DNA of 64,000 nucleotides from assembly GCA_011799875.1 (NCBI GenBank), contig JAAAXO010000131.1, positions 646,150 through 710,149 of the forward strand. The letters run 5' to 3'. Shown here in pieces: positions 22,106-34,039 of this stretch. The position numbers were made by a program, and so were the translations under genes. Position 1 is the first letter of the stretch. Each line of letters opens with the position of its first letter. This DNA comes from Thinopyrum elongatum. Lineage: Eukaryota; Streptophyta; Magnoliopsida; Poales; Poaceae. Under the pieces are notes generated by a model. That model searched no databases and was not told the DNA's origin. It saw only the letters and a program-made list of their open reading frames with translations.

Positions 22106-24618
22106 TATATGACAAAGTCCTTGCGAGAATCAGGAGGAGCAAGCACTGGAGCAGAAGTGAGCTTGTCCTTGAGGGTTTGGAAACTTTCCTGACACTTGTC
22201 TGTCCACTCAAACTTAACGCCTTTGTGGAGCAGATTAGTCAGGGGCTTGGCGATCTTGGAGAAGTTCTCGACGAATCGGCGACAATAGCTGGCTAGACCG
22301 AGAAAGCTTCGGACCTGCTTGGCATTCTTCGGAGGAGTCCAGTCAAGGATAGCCTGAACACGCTCCGGGTTAACGGCAATACCGTCCTTGGAAATCACAT
22401 GTCCAAGGTAGGTCACTTCAGGAAGCCAGAATTCGCATTTAGAGAACTTGGCATATAATTGGTGCTCTCGAAGTCTCTCCAGAACTAGTCGAAGGTGCTC
22501 AGCATGTTCTTCTTTGTTCTTCGAATAAACCAGAATATCATCCAGATATACCACGACGAATTTGTCGAGGTAACCCATGAATATATAATTCATTAAGCGG
22601 GAGAAGGTAGCGGGAGCATTCGTCAGACCAAATGACATGACGGTGTACTCGTATGAGCCATAACGAGTAACGAATGCAGTCTTGGGAATATCCTCTTCGC
22701 GGACACGGATCTGGTGATAACCCAACCTCAAGTCGAGTTTAGAGAACACCGCAGATCCAGCGAGTTGATCATATAAATCGTTGATCCGGGGAAGTGGATA
22801 TTTATTCTGAATGGTTGCCTGGTTGATAGGACGATAATCTTGGACCAACCTATTCGTTCCATCTTTCTTCTTGACGAAAAGAGACGGTGCTCCCCATGCA
22901 GAGGAACTGGGGCGAATGAAACCCTTCCTTAAGGATTTATCAATTTCCTCCTTAAGCTCGATGAGGTGGTGCGGAGGCATCTTGTAGGGACGCTTCGCAA
23001 TAGGAGTGGTGCCAGGCTTCAAGTCGATGACGAACTCGACAGCTCTAGCAGGGGGTATTCCTGGAAGTTCTTCTGGAAAAACATCTGGGAAGTCACAGAC
23101 CACTGGGATATTCTCGATCCCATCAAGTGGAGAAGCATTCAACGCGTTCAAGGCATAAATTTGAGCCTCAGCGTTCTGGGTAAGGTGAGCTTGATAGTTC
23201 ACTATCTCGTTCGAGGGATGTAGAAGGTGTACCACTTTAGTGGCACAGTTGATTGAGGCGTAGTGGGCTTTCAACCAATCCATTCCCAAAATAAGATCAA
23301 TACCAGAGGAGTTGAGAATAATGGGGGATGCTCGGAACTCTAACCCTTCGATATTAATCACAACATCAGGGCTAACCAAGGAGGTTTGACAGTGTCCCGC
23401 GGGAGTATTTACTCGTATCTTTTGGGGTAGCATGTCACATTTAACTTCATGCATGAGTGCGAATTTATCCGACATAAATGAATGCGATGCTCCTGAATCA
23501 AATAAAACGGATGCAGGTACTGAATTAACGAGAAGTGTACCCATCACAGTATCTGGTTGATTTGGAGCTTCAGACATGTTGACGTGGTAGTACTGCCCAC
23601 GACCATAAGAAGGTCTGGCATTATTGTTGCGCTGCTGAGGAATACCACGGCCAATTCCACGCCCAGCAGAAGGGAGAGCTAGTTGATTCTGATTCTGAGA
23701 ACAGTCTCTAGCACGGTGACCTGGCTTGCCACACTTGAAGCATAGTCCGCTGTCAGGACGAGGTGCTGGAGCTCGAGGTGCTGGAGTTGGCAGGGGCTGT
23801 CTCGGTGGTGGAGGTGGCAGACGTGGTGCAGCATAAGAAGGTCTGTTCGCAGGAGCTGCTGAACGGAACATGCCTTTGGGGAACCAGATGCGTCGCTTCT
23901 GGGAAGACGAGCCCGAAGAGGAGCCCGACTCACGGGTGCGTCTGGACGCTTCCTTGTGCTTCTTAAGTCCAGTTTCAACCATGATGGCCTTATTCACCAA
24001 GGTGGCGAAATCAGGGTAATCTTGAACAAGAAGGGCTAACTGAATGTCATGGTGCAGTCCTTCACGAAACTTCTCCTGTCTGCGTTCATCAGTAGGAATG
24101 TCCTCTTCAGCGTAACGAGATAAGTCTAGAAACTCGCGCTGATAGACTTCCACAGTCTTGTTGCCCTGAACAAGATTACGGAACTCGGCCTTCTTCCGAG
24201 CTATGACAGCTTGAGGAATGTAGCGGGCACGGAATGCAATCTTGAATTCTGCCCAAGTGACGACAGTACCAGGCGGCAGAGTCTGTCGGTGAGTGGCCCA
24301 CCATTGGGCTGCGGGACCCTTAAGAAGATATGTCGCAAAAGTGACATAGTTAATTTCAGCGACACTAGCAGACTCCATCTCATGGGAGATGTCACGCAGC
24401 CAGTCATCGGCATCCAATGGGTTGACTGTGTTGCGGAAGAAGGATGGGCTGAGCCGCATAAATTCTGGCAAAGTGATGGAGAAAGGCTGCTGATTAGCAT
24501 CAGGACGAGGGAACTGCTGCATAATTCCCGTCATAAACTGGCGGTTGAGTTCAAACTGTTGCATCATCGCTGCCATGTAATCAGGTGGTGGCGGCGGTGG
24601 CGGGTTGTTGTCAGCCAT
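22051..24618 (-). CDS. Family B gag-protease-RT, copy 2
   Basis: One continuous frame for gag, CCHC knuckle, protease ([13 protein letters not shown]) and RT (YLDD box), starting at [10 protein letters not shown] (ATG 24616-24618). Copy 1 has a stop where this copy keeps Gln. The frame runs off into a frameshift inside RNase H near 22069, so the enzyme is still incomplete. Gag would package RNA; protease would cut the polyprotein; RT would copy RNA to cDNA. Confidence 0.88.
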   Translation of the reverse strand: MADNNPPPPPPPDYMAAMMQQFELNRQFMTGIMQQFPRPDANQQPFSITLPEFMRLSPSFFRNTVNPLDADDWLRDISHEMESASVAEINYVTFATYLLKGPAAQWWATHRQTLPPGTVVTWAEFKIAFRARYIPQAVIARKKAEFRNLVQGNKTVEVYQREFLDLSRYAEEDIPTDERRQEKFREGLHHDIQLALLVQDYPDFATLVNKAIMVETGLKKHKEASRRTRESGSSSGSSSQKRRIWFPKGMFRSAAPANRPSYAAPRLPPPPPRQPLPTPAPRAPAPRPDSGLCFKCGKPGHRARDCSQNQNQLALPSAGRGIGRGIPQQRNNNARPSYGRGQYYHVNMSEAPNQPDTVMGTLLVNSVPASVLFDSGASHSFMSDKFALMHEVKCDMLPQKIRVNTPAGHCQTSLVSPDVVINIEGLEFRASPIILNSSGIDLILGMDWLKAHYASINCATKVVHLLHPSNEIVNYQAHLTQNAEAQIYALNALNASPLDGIENIPVVCDFPDVFPEELPGIPPARAVEFVIDLKPGTTPIAKRPYKMPPHHLIELKEEIDKSLRKGFIRPSSSAWGAPSLFVKKKDGTNRLVQDYRPINQATIQNKYPLPRINDLYDQLAGSAVFSKLDLRLGYHQIRVREEDIPKTAFVTRYGSYEYTVMSFGLTNAPATFSRLMNYIFMGYLDKFVVVYLDDILVYSKNKEEHAEHLRLVLERLREHQLYAKFSKCEFWLPEVTYLGHVISKDGIAVNPERVQAILDWTPPKNAKQVRSFLGLASYCRRFVENFSKIAKPLTNLLHKGVKFEWTDKCQESFQTLKDKLTSAPVLAPPDSRKDFVIYCDASRQGLGCVLCKSGE

Positions 24619-24840
24619 CCTGCTATTCCAACAGGGGTATTTCAGCGATAGCTTATGCAAGTGTTTAACAATAAACATGAGGTAACTCGACATGCTAGAA
24701 GTAGTCATTAAGACGTACAGATCCATACATAGTCGGTTACATTCGGGCAGCATAACGGCGCAAATTGAAAAGCTAGACATGCTAGGCGGCGCGCAGGCAC
24801 GCGGTAAGGAAGTACACAATGGGACATAGCAAAGGCTACA

Positions 24841-25611
24841 TCAACGTCGGAGAAAACCACTGAAACGGGGTAACTGCAAGTGCGGACGATGGACGTTCGT
24901 CGCAGAAGGATCCTGCGCTCCATGGGCACTCTGATGCAGAACCCGGTCTCGAGAAGAAAGAAGAGGTCCACGTGCAGGCGTGTGACCTCCCACAGCAGGC
25001 CAGACGATCCCTGATGGCATCTCAGTCCTGCTCGGGTAAAGAATGTACTCCGGATGCATCCCTGCACGAACAGCTGGTAGCAACTGTGTCATAGCCTCGT
25101 AGTAGCGTGCTCGAGTGGCAAACAACTCAACAGCAAGTGCACGAACAGTGCGATCCAAAGCCTGAGCATAGTGGATCAGAACTCGCTGATCATAGCGACG
25201 AGGCTCGTACGGGGCACAGATAGCCGTGTAAAATCCAGTAGCATCTCCAACAGGTGCATACGGAATGTACCGATACTCAGAGGCATCCAAGTCAGCATTG
25301 AACTGTCCTCGAAGTCGTGCGACGGCAGAGTAAGCAGCACCATGGACTGCCATCTCAATCGTCACGCCGATACCGTGAAAACGGTGAAGCTCAGTGTCAG
25401 AGTTATCCTGCTGATCGTAGATGCGAACATCAGCATAGTACTGCTCCTGGTTGAACTCACGATAAACCTCATAGACCATGTACTCGGGGCACCAGCGGTA
25501 TCCCAGCCTGATCAAGAGGGCGATCAGAACAGCTGGAAACCCAGGGACGTCTCGAGCACAGGTGCGAAGCACGAGCTGCGTCGTAGGACGAGGGGGAAAC
25601 AGTCGATCCAT
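24841..25611 (-). CDS. Accessory ORF upstream of gag, family B copy 2
   Basis: Same protein as at 14774-15544, also uninterrupted, with the same preferred start MDRLFPPRPTT. I saw a single residue difference (VHGAAYSAV here, VHDAAYSAV in copy 1). It is followed by gag downstream. Unknown function. Confidence 0.6.
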   Translation of the reverse strand: MDRLFPPRPTTQLVLRTCARDVPGFPAVLIALLIRLGYRWCPEYMVYEVYREFNQEQYYADVRIYDQQDNSDTELHRFHGIGVTIEMAVHGAAYSAVARLRGQFNADLDASEYRYIPYAPVGDATGFYTAICAPYEPRRYDQRVLIHYAQALDRTVRALAVELFATRARYYEAMTQLLPAVRAGMHPEYILYPSRTEMPSGIVWPAVGGHTPARGPLLSSRDRVLHQSAHGAQDPSATNVHRPHLQLPRFSGFLRR

Positions 25612-25987
25612 CTGAAATAAGAAGTTCAGGATTGTCGTAAGACATTGAGAAATATAACCGATCTCAAAAGGAAAGGTTAAACAAAACAATGGAAAGGAAA
25701 TGATTATCAGACTAATCAGATCAATGACAGGGAAATCGCACTGAATCCAGCTCTCCGGGTGGATAGAATTAACGAGATCCTAAATGTCGGTGTTAGTAAA
25801 TTTTATTAAACCCGAATAGATGAGAGATTAGAATCCCAGAGTAAAGATCGAGGAATAAAAGATCCTAATACCACCCAGTTGGCGACGTGGGCCCGTAAGC
25901 CACACAGCCAAGTTAGTAAAACAATTTTTGACCACTAGACTCAACTTTGGCCAAGGAATTGGAAAGGGGGAACTCCTAGAGGCAGTC

Positions 25988-26000
25988 GGCTCTGATACCA
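25988..26000 (-). other. Primer binding site of family B, copy 2
   Basis: TGGTATCAGAGCC on the minus strand, three bases from LTR 3. Confidence 0.9.
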
Positions 26001-26003
26001 ACC

Positions 26004-29000
26004 TGTGACGACCCCGGCTTAATCGTGCACTAATCATACACGCAAATGCGCACGATCAAGCCTAAGGACTCACTTGAAGATATCACAACACAACTCTAAA
26101 ACATAAAATAAAGTCATACAAGCTTAATATTACAAGCCAGGGCCTCGAGGGCTCGAATACAAGCTCGATGGCATACAAGCGTCAGCGGAAGCATTAGATA
26201 TCTGAGTACAGATATATTACAGAGAGAGAGATAAGCCTTCACAGAGGCGGGGTAAAAATAAAAAAAACTACGATCGAAAGGCGTAGGCCTCCTGCCCTGG
26301 ACCCTCCGATCCTACTCCTGGTCGTCGAACGGCTCCTCGTAGTAGTAGTACTCGCCAGGCGGATAGTAGTACTGGTCGTCGGCTGGGGCTTCTGGCTCAG
26401 GGGCTCCGTCGTCTGGTGGCATCAAATGGAAAAATGGGGGAAAAAGAAAATAAAGCAAACGTGAGTACTCATCCGAAGTACTCAGCAAGCAAGGATCTAC
26501 ACTACATATGCATCATTGTCAAAGGAATGGCTGTATATGTGGACTGGGCTGCAGAAATGCCAGAGTAGAGGGGGAAAGCCTAGTCCTATCGAAGACTAGC
26601 ATCTTCAACAATCTTCGACAGTCTTGCAGCATCAGGAGAGAGAGCAGATGAACATAATGTAAAGTAGTAGTAGTAATATCATCAACCTCGACCTGAGATC
26701 CTTTCTCGACTCCCTGCGAGAAAGCAATCCCAGAGCCGTACTATCCAGTTCTCACCACATGTTCTAGTTGTACCGATCGGGATACAACTCCGAGTGTCCA
26801 TTACCGTAGGACAGGCTATCGATAGAAGTTTCTTCCCTGCAGGGGTGCACCAACTTACCCACCACGCTCGCTTAACTCCGGCCGGACACACTTTTCTGGG
26901 TCATGCCCGGCCTCGGCTAAGCAACACGCCGCAACCCGACCAAATACCTAACAGAGAGGTCAGCACGCCGGACTAACCTATGCCCCCAGGGGTCTTGGGC
27001 CATCGCCCCGGGAACTCCTGCACGTTACGTGCACCGCCGGTGAGCAGACCTAGCAACCCCTTATACAAGCGCGGTTGCGTTTCCAGTCCAACCCAGCGTG
27101 TGCCGCATCAGTCGCTGACGTCCATTAAGCTCCGGCTGAAGTATACGACGCAGAACGCCCATACTATGCCCACGTGATGGTTAGTGCTATCGGGCCAGAG
27201 GCCCCTCGGATCAAATATCCAAACCGTAGTGGATTAGGAGCGCGCGGAAACGAGCAGAGACTCACGATCGATGTGACCCTGTCGCCCCGTCTCGAGGACT
27301 TGTGGCAAGGGCTAAGAATGCCCGGCCACGCCTCGTAGTTATCTCGCGGGCACCCTCCAGGTCAACCCGACTCCACATCACTTCGCAATAAGCTCGCGCG
27401 GGTACCCCTCAGGGCCGACCCGTCTTTAGTATCGTGGTTCATAGTCAAGTCATAATATCCAAGGTAACTGTGTGTTTGACACCGAAGGGAACCATGAGGA
27501 ATCACCCTCGATGGAGTTCCCGCTCGATGTTATCATCAAGGTGAACGAAGGAGGAATCACCCTCGAGGTCCACACTTGAGAGGTTGCGCGACGATGTCGT
27601 TATCGGGGGTGGTGTAGGAGGAATCACCCTCGCTTACCACGACCGAGTAACTAACCTACAAGGTTAACATCAGAAGTGCTAACGAGGTATCACCCTCGGC
27701 ACTCGACGGTAACCCAGCAGTGTCGGCAACTAAGGGGTAGTGATGTGCGGTGCCAGGGTCTGGTCCTCAATCCCGATGATCGGGTCTTCTGATATCCAGC
27801 AGGGCAGTTGGGATCAAGTGGAGGTCTCTGTCGTGTCTCTACCCAGCCTATAATAATCAGTCTAGGATAACCAGTAAGGTAACAAAGCAGGGTACAATAA
27901 TCAGGCTATGCAGCAGATATAGGAAAACAGTAGCAGTAGCAGTTCTAATGCAAGCATAAGAGAGAAGGGAATAGGCGATATAGGCATGCTCAAAATGGGG
28001 GTGCTTGCCTGTTTGCTCGGGGGCAAGGGCAAGGTCTTTAGTAGTATCGTCGGGGACGTAGTCGTACTCCTGTGCGGCGTCTGCCTCGGGAGCTACGTCA
28101 ACGTCGGGGGCTACCGAGAGAGAAGAGGGGGAAGAAACAGGTAAACATAATGCAAACAAATGCAACACGGTGCGTGTGATGCTATGATGCAGTGTAGGGT
28201 TGCCTAAATATGCATCTAAGTCATTTTAGTTATTTTTAGAATTATTCTGGGATTTAATATCCGACGTGTGTGCACTATTCATCTGTCGGATTCGGGTCCG
28301 GAGTTACGAGTTCTTCTACGTAGGAGGTTCCGATGGAGAAACAGACGGCACGATCAGACTCGTCTCGTCGTTCTGAGCAACTTTCATGTTTTAACTTTTT
28401 CGATCCGAGCTACGGTTTAAAAGTTATTAATTTTTAAAGATTATTCGAATTTCTGGAATTATTTTATTTAACAGAAAATGAATTATGACGTCAGCATGAC
28501 GCGCTGCTGACGTCAGCAAGTCAACAGGACGGTTGACCAGTCAAACCTGACATGTGGGTCCAGTGGGACCCACATGTCAGCCTCTGTTTCTTTATCCAGT
28601 GAATTAGTTTAATTACCAGGATTAATTAGGGGGGTGGACCCCACATGTCAGTGAGACATTAGGTTAATTAGTTTATTTTTATTTCTAATTTGTTTTAACT
28701 AATTAATCAGGGAGGTGGGGCCCACGTGTCAGCGACTGGGCCGGTCCAGTCAGCAGGGCTGACCGGTCAGCTGGCCGGTCGGGCCCCTGGGGCCCATGGG
28801 TCAGTGACCCAGGGCGACCCACGTGGCGGCCACGTCGGCGGCCGGCGCCGGAACTGCTCCGGCGACCAAGGCAGCGGCGGCGCGTCGCCGGAGCTCGCCG
28901 GAATCACGCTAGGAGACACCGTTTCGCGCGCGGTCTGATGCATTCGAAAGCTAGAAAAGCGCCGCGTCGACTGGTGGCCTTGGACCGACCGGAGGTGTGT

Positions 29001-30243
29001 TAGTTCGACGGCGGCGAGCGGCGAAACGGACGCCGGAGCTCGGGCTTCGTCGGGTTCGACGCTATGCGGCACGGGGAGAGGTGCTAGAGGCTTTGCTGGA
29101 CTCGCACGAGCTCCAGGAGCTCGAAGCTGGGCTCAGTTGCGCATGACGGCGGCGTTTGGCCACGGCAGCGAGCTCGTCGGCGGCAGCGGGTTCGGGCTCA
29201 GGCGAAGCTACGGCTAGCGAGCGCGCGGGAGCGACTAGAGAGATGGGGAGGAAAGGGGAGCTTACAGCGAAGGCACACGGTGGCCCGGTGTAAGCTTAGT
29301 AGCGCAGAGGCGTCGTCGGGGACGAGAAGATCGCCGGAGATCCGAGGAGGAAGACGAGGACGGTGTGCTCGGTGTAGAAGGTCCCAGCTCCAACTAGTGA
29401 CGTCTGGAGACGCAGCGGACGACGGCGATCCTCTACGACGTGGCGGCGAGGCGTGCGGTGGTCGATGGCCACGGCTACCGCAAGCCCACGGCAGCGGTGG
29501 CGTTCGGGCGCGGCGGATCTGGAGGAAGGGTGGAGGCGCGGAGCGGCGAGGGAGAGGAATGGGGAACGACTAGGGTTCGGGTGAGGCTGCGGGGCCTCTT
29601 ATTCCCCTACGCGGCGGCAGCGGCGCCGGAGGATGGTCGACACGCGCCGCGCTCGTCGGCGTGTCGGCGCGCGCGTTTGACAGCGCGGCGAGGAGGACGA
29701 TGGGGAGATGGGCTGGGCCGGTTGGACCTCAAATCGGGGCACTGTGCACTAAGGCCCAGTGCACAGTGTCCCTTTTAATTATTTCTCTGATTCTGTTTTC
29801 TTTTTCTTTTATTTTCTTTTGTTCTGAAATGTTTGTGATAGTTGTGTACTTTTGAAAAATATGGAAGTTGGCCCTAATATTGTAGTGCAATATTAGCTCC
29901 CTCCAAAAAGTGGTTTGAACATATTTGAATTCCATTTGAATTTAATATCAATTTAATAGATTCAAATTATCTGTTTTGGTGCTGTTTCCTGTTGTTTCAC
30001 TCACTTAGCTAACTCCAAAAATAATGATTATGATTTTGTCATTGCTACTGGATTGTTTGCCAATTAATGGACAATTTTCCAGCAGGATTTGATCCACTTC
30101 AAATTGCACTTTTGAATTTAAGTTGATTTTCAGATTTGAATTTGAGTTGAATAATTAATCCCAGGGTGACAAGGCACTGCAAATGACGATGACATGGCAC
30201 TATTAGCAGCTGATCACTGTGGTCATTAAAAGGGGGTGTTACA
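26004..30243 (-). repeat. B array LTR 3 (5' LTR)
   Basis: 4240 bp, begins on the minus strand TGTAACACCC at 30243, and is followed outside by TSD AGTCG (30244-30248). It carries the hairpin at 29738-29770 and the GAGGAATCACCCTCG motifs. Confidence 0.92.
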
Positions 30244-30268
30244 AGTCGTGACTTAGCTTTTTGACATG

Positions 30269-30403
30269 ACACAAAAGTTTGTGAAGTATTTTTGTCCTGG
30301 ATGACATAAATAAATTATTGCATAGTTTGCATTAGAAATCACCTCACAAATATACAAGTATGCAATATTTTTGGTCGTATCCAAGGTAGTCATGTCCTCA
30401 TCA
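30269..30403 (-). mobile_element. 135 bp head of a gag-only-type LTR inside A3
   Basis: The reverse complement begins TGATGAGGACATGAC and matches the first roughly 135 bases of the LTR at 45571-46554, not the A3-type LTR. It joins integrase at a shared GACATG (30263-30268). On the other side its exact terminus follows the protease codons for HHGRNN. In A2 about 2.0 kb containing RT and RNase H lies between these points. Confidence 0.85.
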
Positions 30404-31867
30404 GATTGTTTCTACCATGGTGTACAGAATTTTTATCAAATTGCCATGGTCTACCAAGTAATAATGAACACGCTTGCATGGGTACCACATCACAATCAAC
30501 ATAATCAGCATATGTAGAGATACTAAAATGCACACGAACAGTACGTGTTACCTTAACCTTGCCGCTGTTGTTGAACCATTGGATATAGTAAGGATGTGGA
30601 TGTGGTCTTGTGGTGAGAGATAGCTTCTCCACCATCTCCATGCTAGCCAAGTTGTTGCAGCTCCCTCCATCTATGATGACGCGAACAGAACGTTCCTTCA
30701 CAACTCCCTTTGTATGGAACAAATTATGCCTCTGATTTTGCTCAGCTTGTGTGACCTGCACACTCAAAACACGTTGAGCAACTAAACATTCATACCTGTC
30801 AGCGTCTTCAGGAGCCATGTATTGCGTCTCATGATCAGAATCATCTCCACCGTGTTCTTCACTTGTAATAAGCGCCAAAGTCTCCTCATCATAGTCACTA
30901 GCGGACTCATACCCACCATCCTCAGTAGCAATAATAACACGTGGAGATTGGCATTCTCTCGCATAATGACCTCTTCCCTTACAACGACGACAAATAATAT
31001 CATGTGTGTGCCCTGTTGATGCCATAGATGAAGAAGAGCTCTGGGCAGGCCCAGAAGGTGTACTCTTGGCAGATGGTGGTGGTGGTGCCTGTTTTCTTGT
31101 ATCTCGGTTGGAATTGGCGGCTGAAGTCAGTGGTGCCGCAGTAGGACGTGTGGGAGTAGAGGAGGCACGCGGTGTCCATGATGAAGATCGACTTGCAGAA
31201 AAATTAGTTCGCGCCAATGCCTGTCGATCCTGCACTTCACGTTCAGCTTTACAAGCAAGATGGAATAAACGAGTGATATTATTATACTCCTTATACTCTA
31301 GAATGGTCTGAATCTCTCTATTTAATCCACCCATGAAACGTGCAAGCATAGCTTCATTCTCCTCAACAATACCACATCTAATCATGCCAGTTTGTAATTC
31401 CTGATAATATTCTTCTACAGAATTTTTTCCTTGTCTTAAGCGCTGCAATTTTTGAAGTAATTCACGTTGATAATATGGTGGAACCCAACGAGTACGCATA
31501 GCAGTTTTCAAAGCAGCCCACGTAGCTGGAATAGGATATAATCTACAATGTTCAGACCACCATACACATGCAAAACTAGTGAAAGCACAAACAGCAGCAG
31601 CAACACGTCGTTCCTCGGGATATTGTAAACATGTAAAACGTTGTTCAGTTTCTAACTCCCAAGTAATATATATATCAGGAACATATCTACCCTCGAATGG
31701 TGGAATATTCAATTTTAATTTAGGAAGATGGTCATGATCTCGTACCTGAAGTGGTGGTGCAGACCTACCATTGCGATTATTTGCATGTGGACGACCTGGT
31801 GCTGGTGGTTGCACGTAGTTATGATTTTGATCAACCTCATCCTCATAATCGCCCGCGTAATCATCCT
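30404..31867 (-). pseudogene. A3 gag C-terminal part and protease (second gag segment)
   Basis: In frame from DDYAGDYEDEVDQNHNYVQP through the gag domain (PPFEGRYVPDIYITWELETE, WWSEHCRL), linker, CCHC knuckle ([14 protein letters not shown]) and a protease-like region with [19 protein letters not shown], to HHGRNN at 30404. The protease site reads DGGS, as in A2. Both ends are breaks: an inverted LTR at 31867/31868 and the LTR head at 30403. The apparent N-terminal residues upstream of DDYAG come from antisense LTR and are spurious. Confidence 0.85.
31000..31867. repeat. 868 bp direct repeat, left copy (gag)
   Basis: Runs from TCATGTGTGTG to GTAATCATCCT and is repeated at 32790-33657, also 868 bp, with only a few substitutions. 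The two copies lie directly on either side of the solo LTR. Confidence 0.9.
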
Positions 31868-32789
31868 TGATGAGGACATCAATACCATTGTTACACCCAC
31901 AGCCCCTGCTTCTATACATACTGGACCAATTACTAGAGCTCGCGCACGCCAATTAAATTATCAGGTACTTTCGTTTCTTGGTAATGATTCTAAAGTTCAT
32001 GAGAATATGATGCTGCCTAAATTGGATACATTTGTTTTGCTTACAAATGAAGGCCCTAGCTTGGACAAGAAAGAGGAACCTTGGAGCAAGTTCAAGCATG
32101 GAGATGATGGCATGCACAAGGGGAACAAGAACGGAGTTACAAGTGATGATTTCAGGACTTTGAAGCCACCATAATGAGTGCAGGAAGCCTTGGACGAAAT
32201 ATACAAGATGTCACTTCATAAATTTCGTCCAGAGGCTATTATAGGTGCTGCGTCACCTTATTATTGGGCCAGGCCCATGTAATTTCGAAATACTTGAGTA
32301 TAGGCTGTTTTTAGAGTCCATATGTGTGGGGAAACAAGAGATAGGGTTGGTTTCGGACCCCTCCTTCAAGGGCCACGAAATCCCCTCCTCTTCCTCCATA
32401 TATACAGCCCTTAGGGCACCGTTTAGACTTTGGGTTTTGTTTAGATTAAAAGTTCGCCATAGCTGCAACTTCGCGTACTTCGTTTGTGTTCAACAACCAG
32501 ACCAAGACGTCACAGAACCCCACCTTGATCAATAAAGCTTTCATCTTATATTCGCAATATCCAGATTGCAAATCTTAGTTTCTTGCTTGTTCTTCGTTTG
32601 CTTGCAGGAGATAGACCCTCGTGGTCAGGTTGATTGTGCTCCGGCGTGGTCAATAACCTCTCGGAGTTGGTTTAGCGATTGCTAAGGCGCGACGTCCTCG
32701 CACGTTCGTAGTCGGATCGTCAAAGTCTACTCCACCAAAAACGATAGCTATCATCTCATCGAAAGATCGGGACACCCTCGCCTCTATCA
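31868..32789 (+). repeat. Solo family A LTR in inverted orientation inside A3
   Basis: A complete 922 bp LTR (TGATGAGGAC...CTCTATCA) on the plus strand within a minus-strand element. There is no 5 bp TSD; instead it is flanked by 868 bp direct repeats of gag. Confidence 0.9.
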
Positions 32790-33657
32790 TCATGTGTGTG
32801 CCCTGTTGATGCCATAGATGAAGAAGAGCTCTGGGCAGGCCCAGAAGGTGTACTCTTGGCAGATGGTGGTGGTGGTGCCTGTTTTCTTGTATCTCGGTTG
32901 GAATTGGCGGCTGAAGTCAGTGGTGCCGTAGTAGGACGTGTGGGAGTAGAGGAGGCACGCGGTGTCCATGATGAAGATCGACCTGCAGAAAAATTAGTTC
33001 GCGCCAATGCCTGTCGATCCTGCACTTCACGTTCAGCTTTACAAGCAAGATGGAATAAACGAGTGATATTATTATACTCCTTATACTCTAGAATGGTCTG
33101 AATCTCTCTATTTAATCCACCCATGAAACGTGCAAGCATAGCTTCATTCTCCTCAACAATACCACATCTAATCATGCCAGTTTGTAATTCCTGATAATAT
33201 TCTTCTACAGAATTTTTTCCTTGTCTTAAGCGCTGCAATTTTTGAAGTAATTCACGTTGTTAATATGGTGGAACCCAACGAGTACGCATAGCAGTTTTCA
33301 AAGCAGCCCACGTAGCTGGAATAGGATATAATCTACAATGTTCAGACCACCATACACATGCAAAACTAGTGAAAGCACAAACAGCAGCAGCAACACGTCG
33401 TTCCTCGGGATATTGTAAACATGTAAAACGTTGTTCAGTTTCTAACTCCCAAGTAAGATATATATCAGGAACATATCTACCCTCGAATGGTGGAATATTC
33501 AATTTTAATTTAGGAAGATGGTCATGATCTCGTACCTGAAGTGGTGGTGCAGACCTACCATTGCGATTATTTGCATGTGGACGACCTGGTGCTGGTGGTT
33601 GCACGTAGTTATGATTTTGATCAACCTCATCCTCATAATCGCCCGCGTAATCATCCT
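32790..33657. repeat. 868 bp direct repeat, right copy (gag)
   Basis: Partner of 31000-31867. Private changes include the TAA stop at 33260-33262. Confidence 0.9.
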
Positions 33658-34039
33658 CCTCCTCGGCACCAGCAGCAGCAGGAGCAGGAGCCAAAGAAGC
33701 ATCAACAGTAGGTACAGCAGCACCAGAAGTTTGGCCACCCTCAAGAGGAACACGCTTCGCTCGTCTGAACTGATTTGGAAGGGGGCGTTGTTGTTGTCGT
33801 TGCAGAGGTGCGACAGGTGCAGCCGGTGGTGGTTGGGGAAGACGCGTGAGCAATTCATTAAACTTGTTATCCAGCTTTGTCTCGAACGACTTCTCCATGC
33901 CATCTATCTTCTCCATGGCCTCTTCAAATCTGTTTAGCACATCTCCCACCTGGCCACTCATCATTTGCTGAAATTTATCATGCAACTCCTTGTTCGTCAT
34001 GTTCTCCCAGTCAATCTCGTCGGCTTGTGATCCTGCCAT
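32790..34039 (-). pseudogene. A3 gag N-terminal part (first gag segment)
   Basis: Starts at [14 protein letters not shown] (ATG 34037-34039), followed by a probable coiled coil ([12 protein letters not shown] to [13 protein letters not shown]), a Pro/Gln/Ala-rich linker, an acidic stretch EEEDDYAGDYEDE and the gag domain. A TAA at 33260-33262 replaces a Tyr codon (WVPPYYQRE in the other copy). Beyond it gag continues to STGHTHD, where the LTR begins at 32789. This part supplies the N-terminus that A2 also has, plus the segment A2 has lost. Confidence 0.85.

Larger units (their letters stand above)
5846..30243 (-). mobile_element. Tandem family B array: LTR-internal-LTR-internal-LTR
   Basis: Three LTRs (5846-10083, 15937-20171, 26004-30243) alternate with two internal regions (10084-15936 and 20172-26003), all in minus orientation. 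A single perfect TSD AGTCG flanks the whole (5841-5845 and 30244-30248). The uninterrupted target is seen in A2 near 37970, where the same integrase sequence is continuous. Known: unequal recombination between LTRs gives such arrays. The copies differ at many scattered sites, so this is not a trivial assembly duplication. Each internal region has a Met-tRNA PBS, an accessory ORF, gag, protease, RT, RNase H, integrase and a chromodomain-like tail, which indicates a chromovirus-type Gypsy element. Confidence 0.93.

Noticed and set aside
5846..30243. Possibility that the B array is an assembly duplication
   Set aside because: The copies have private stops, indels and divergent tracts, and the outer TSD is single and perfect; a simple echo would be identical.
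31868..31952. Apparent N-terminal extension of the gag frame ([11 protein letters not shown]...)
   Set aside because: It is antisense LTR sequence fused by the rearrangement, not a native gag start.
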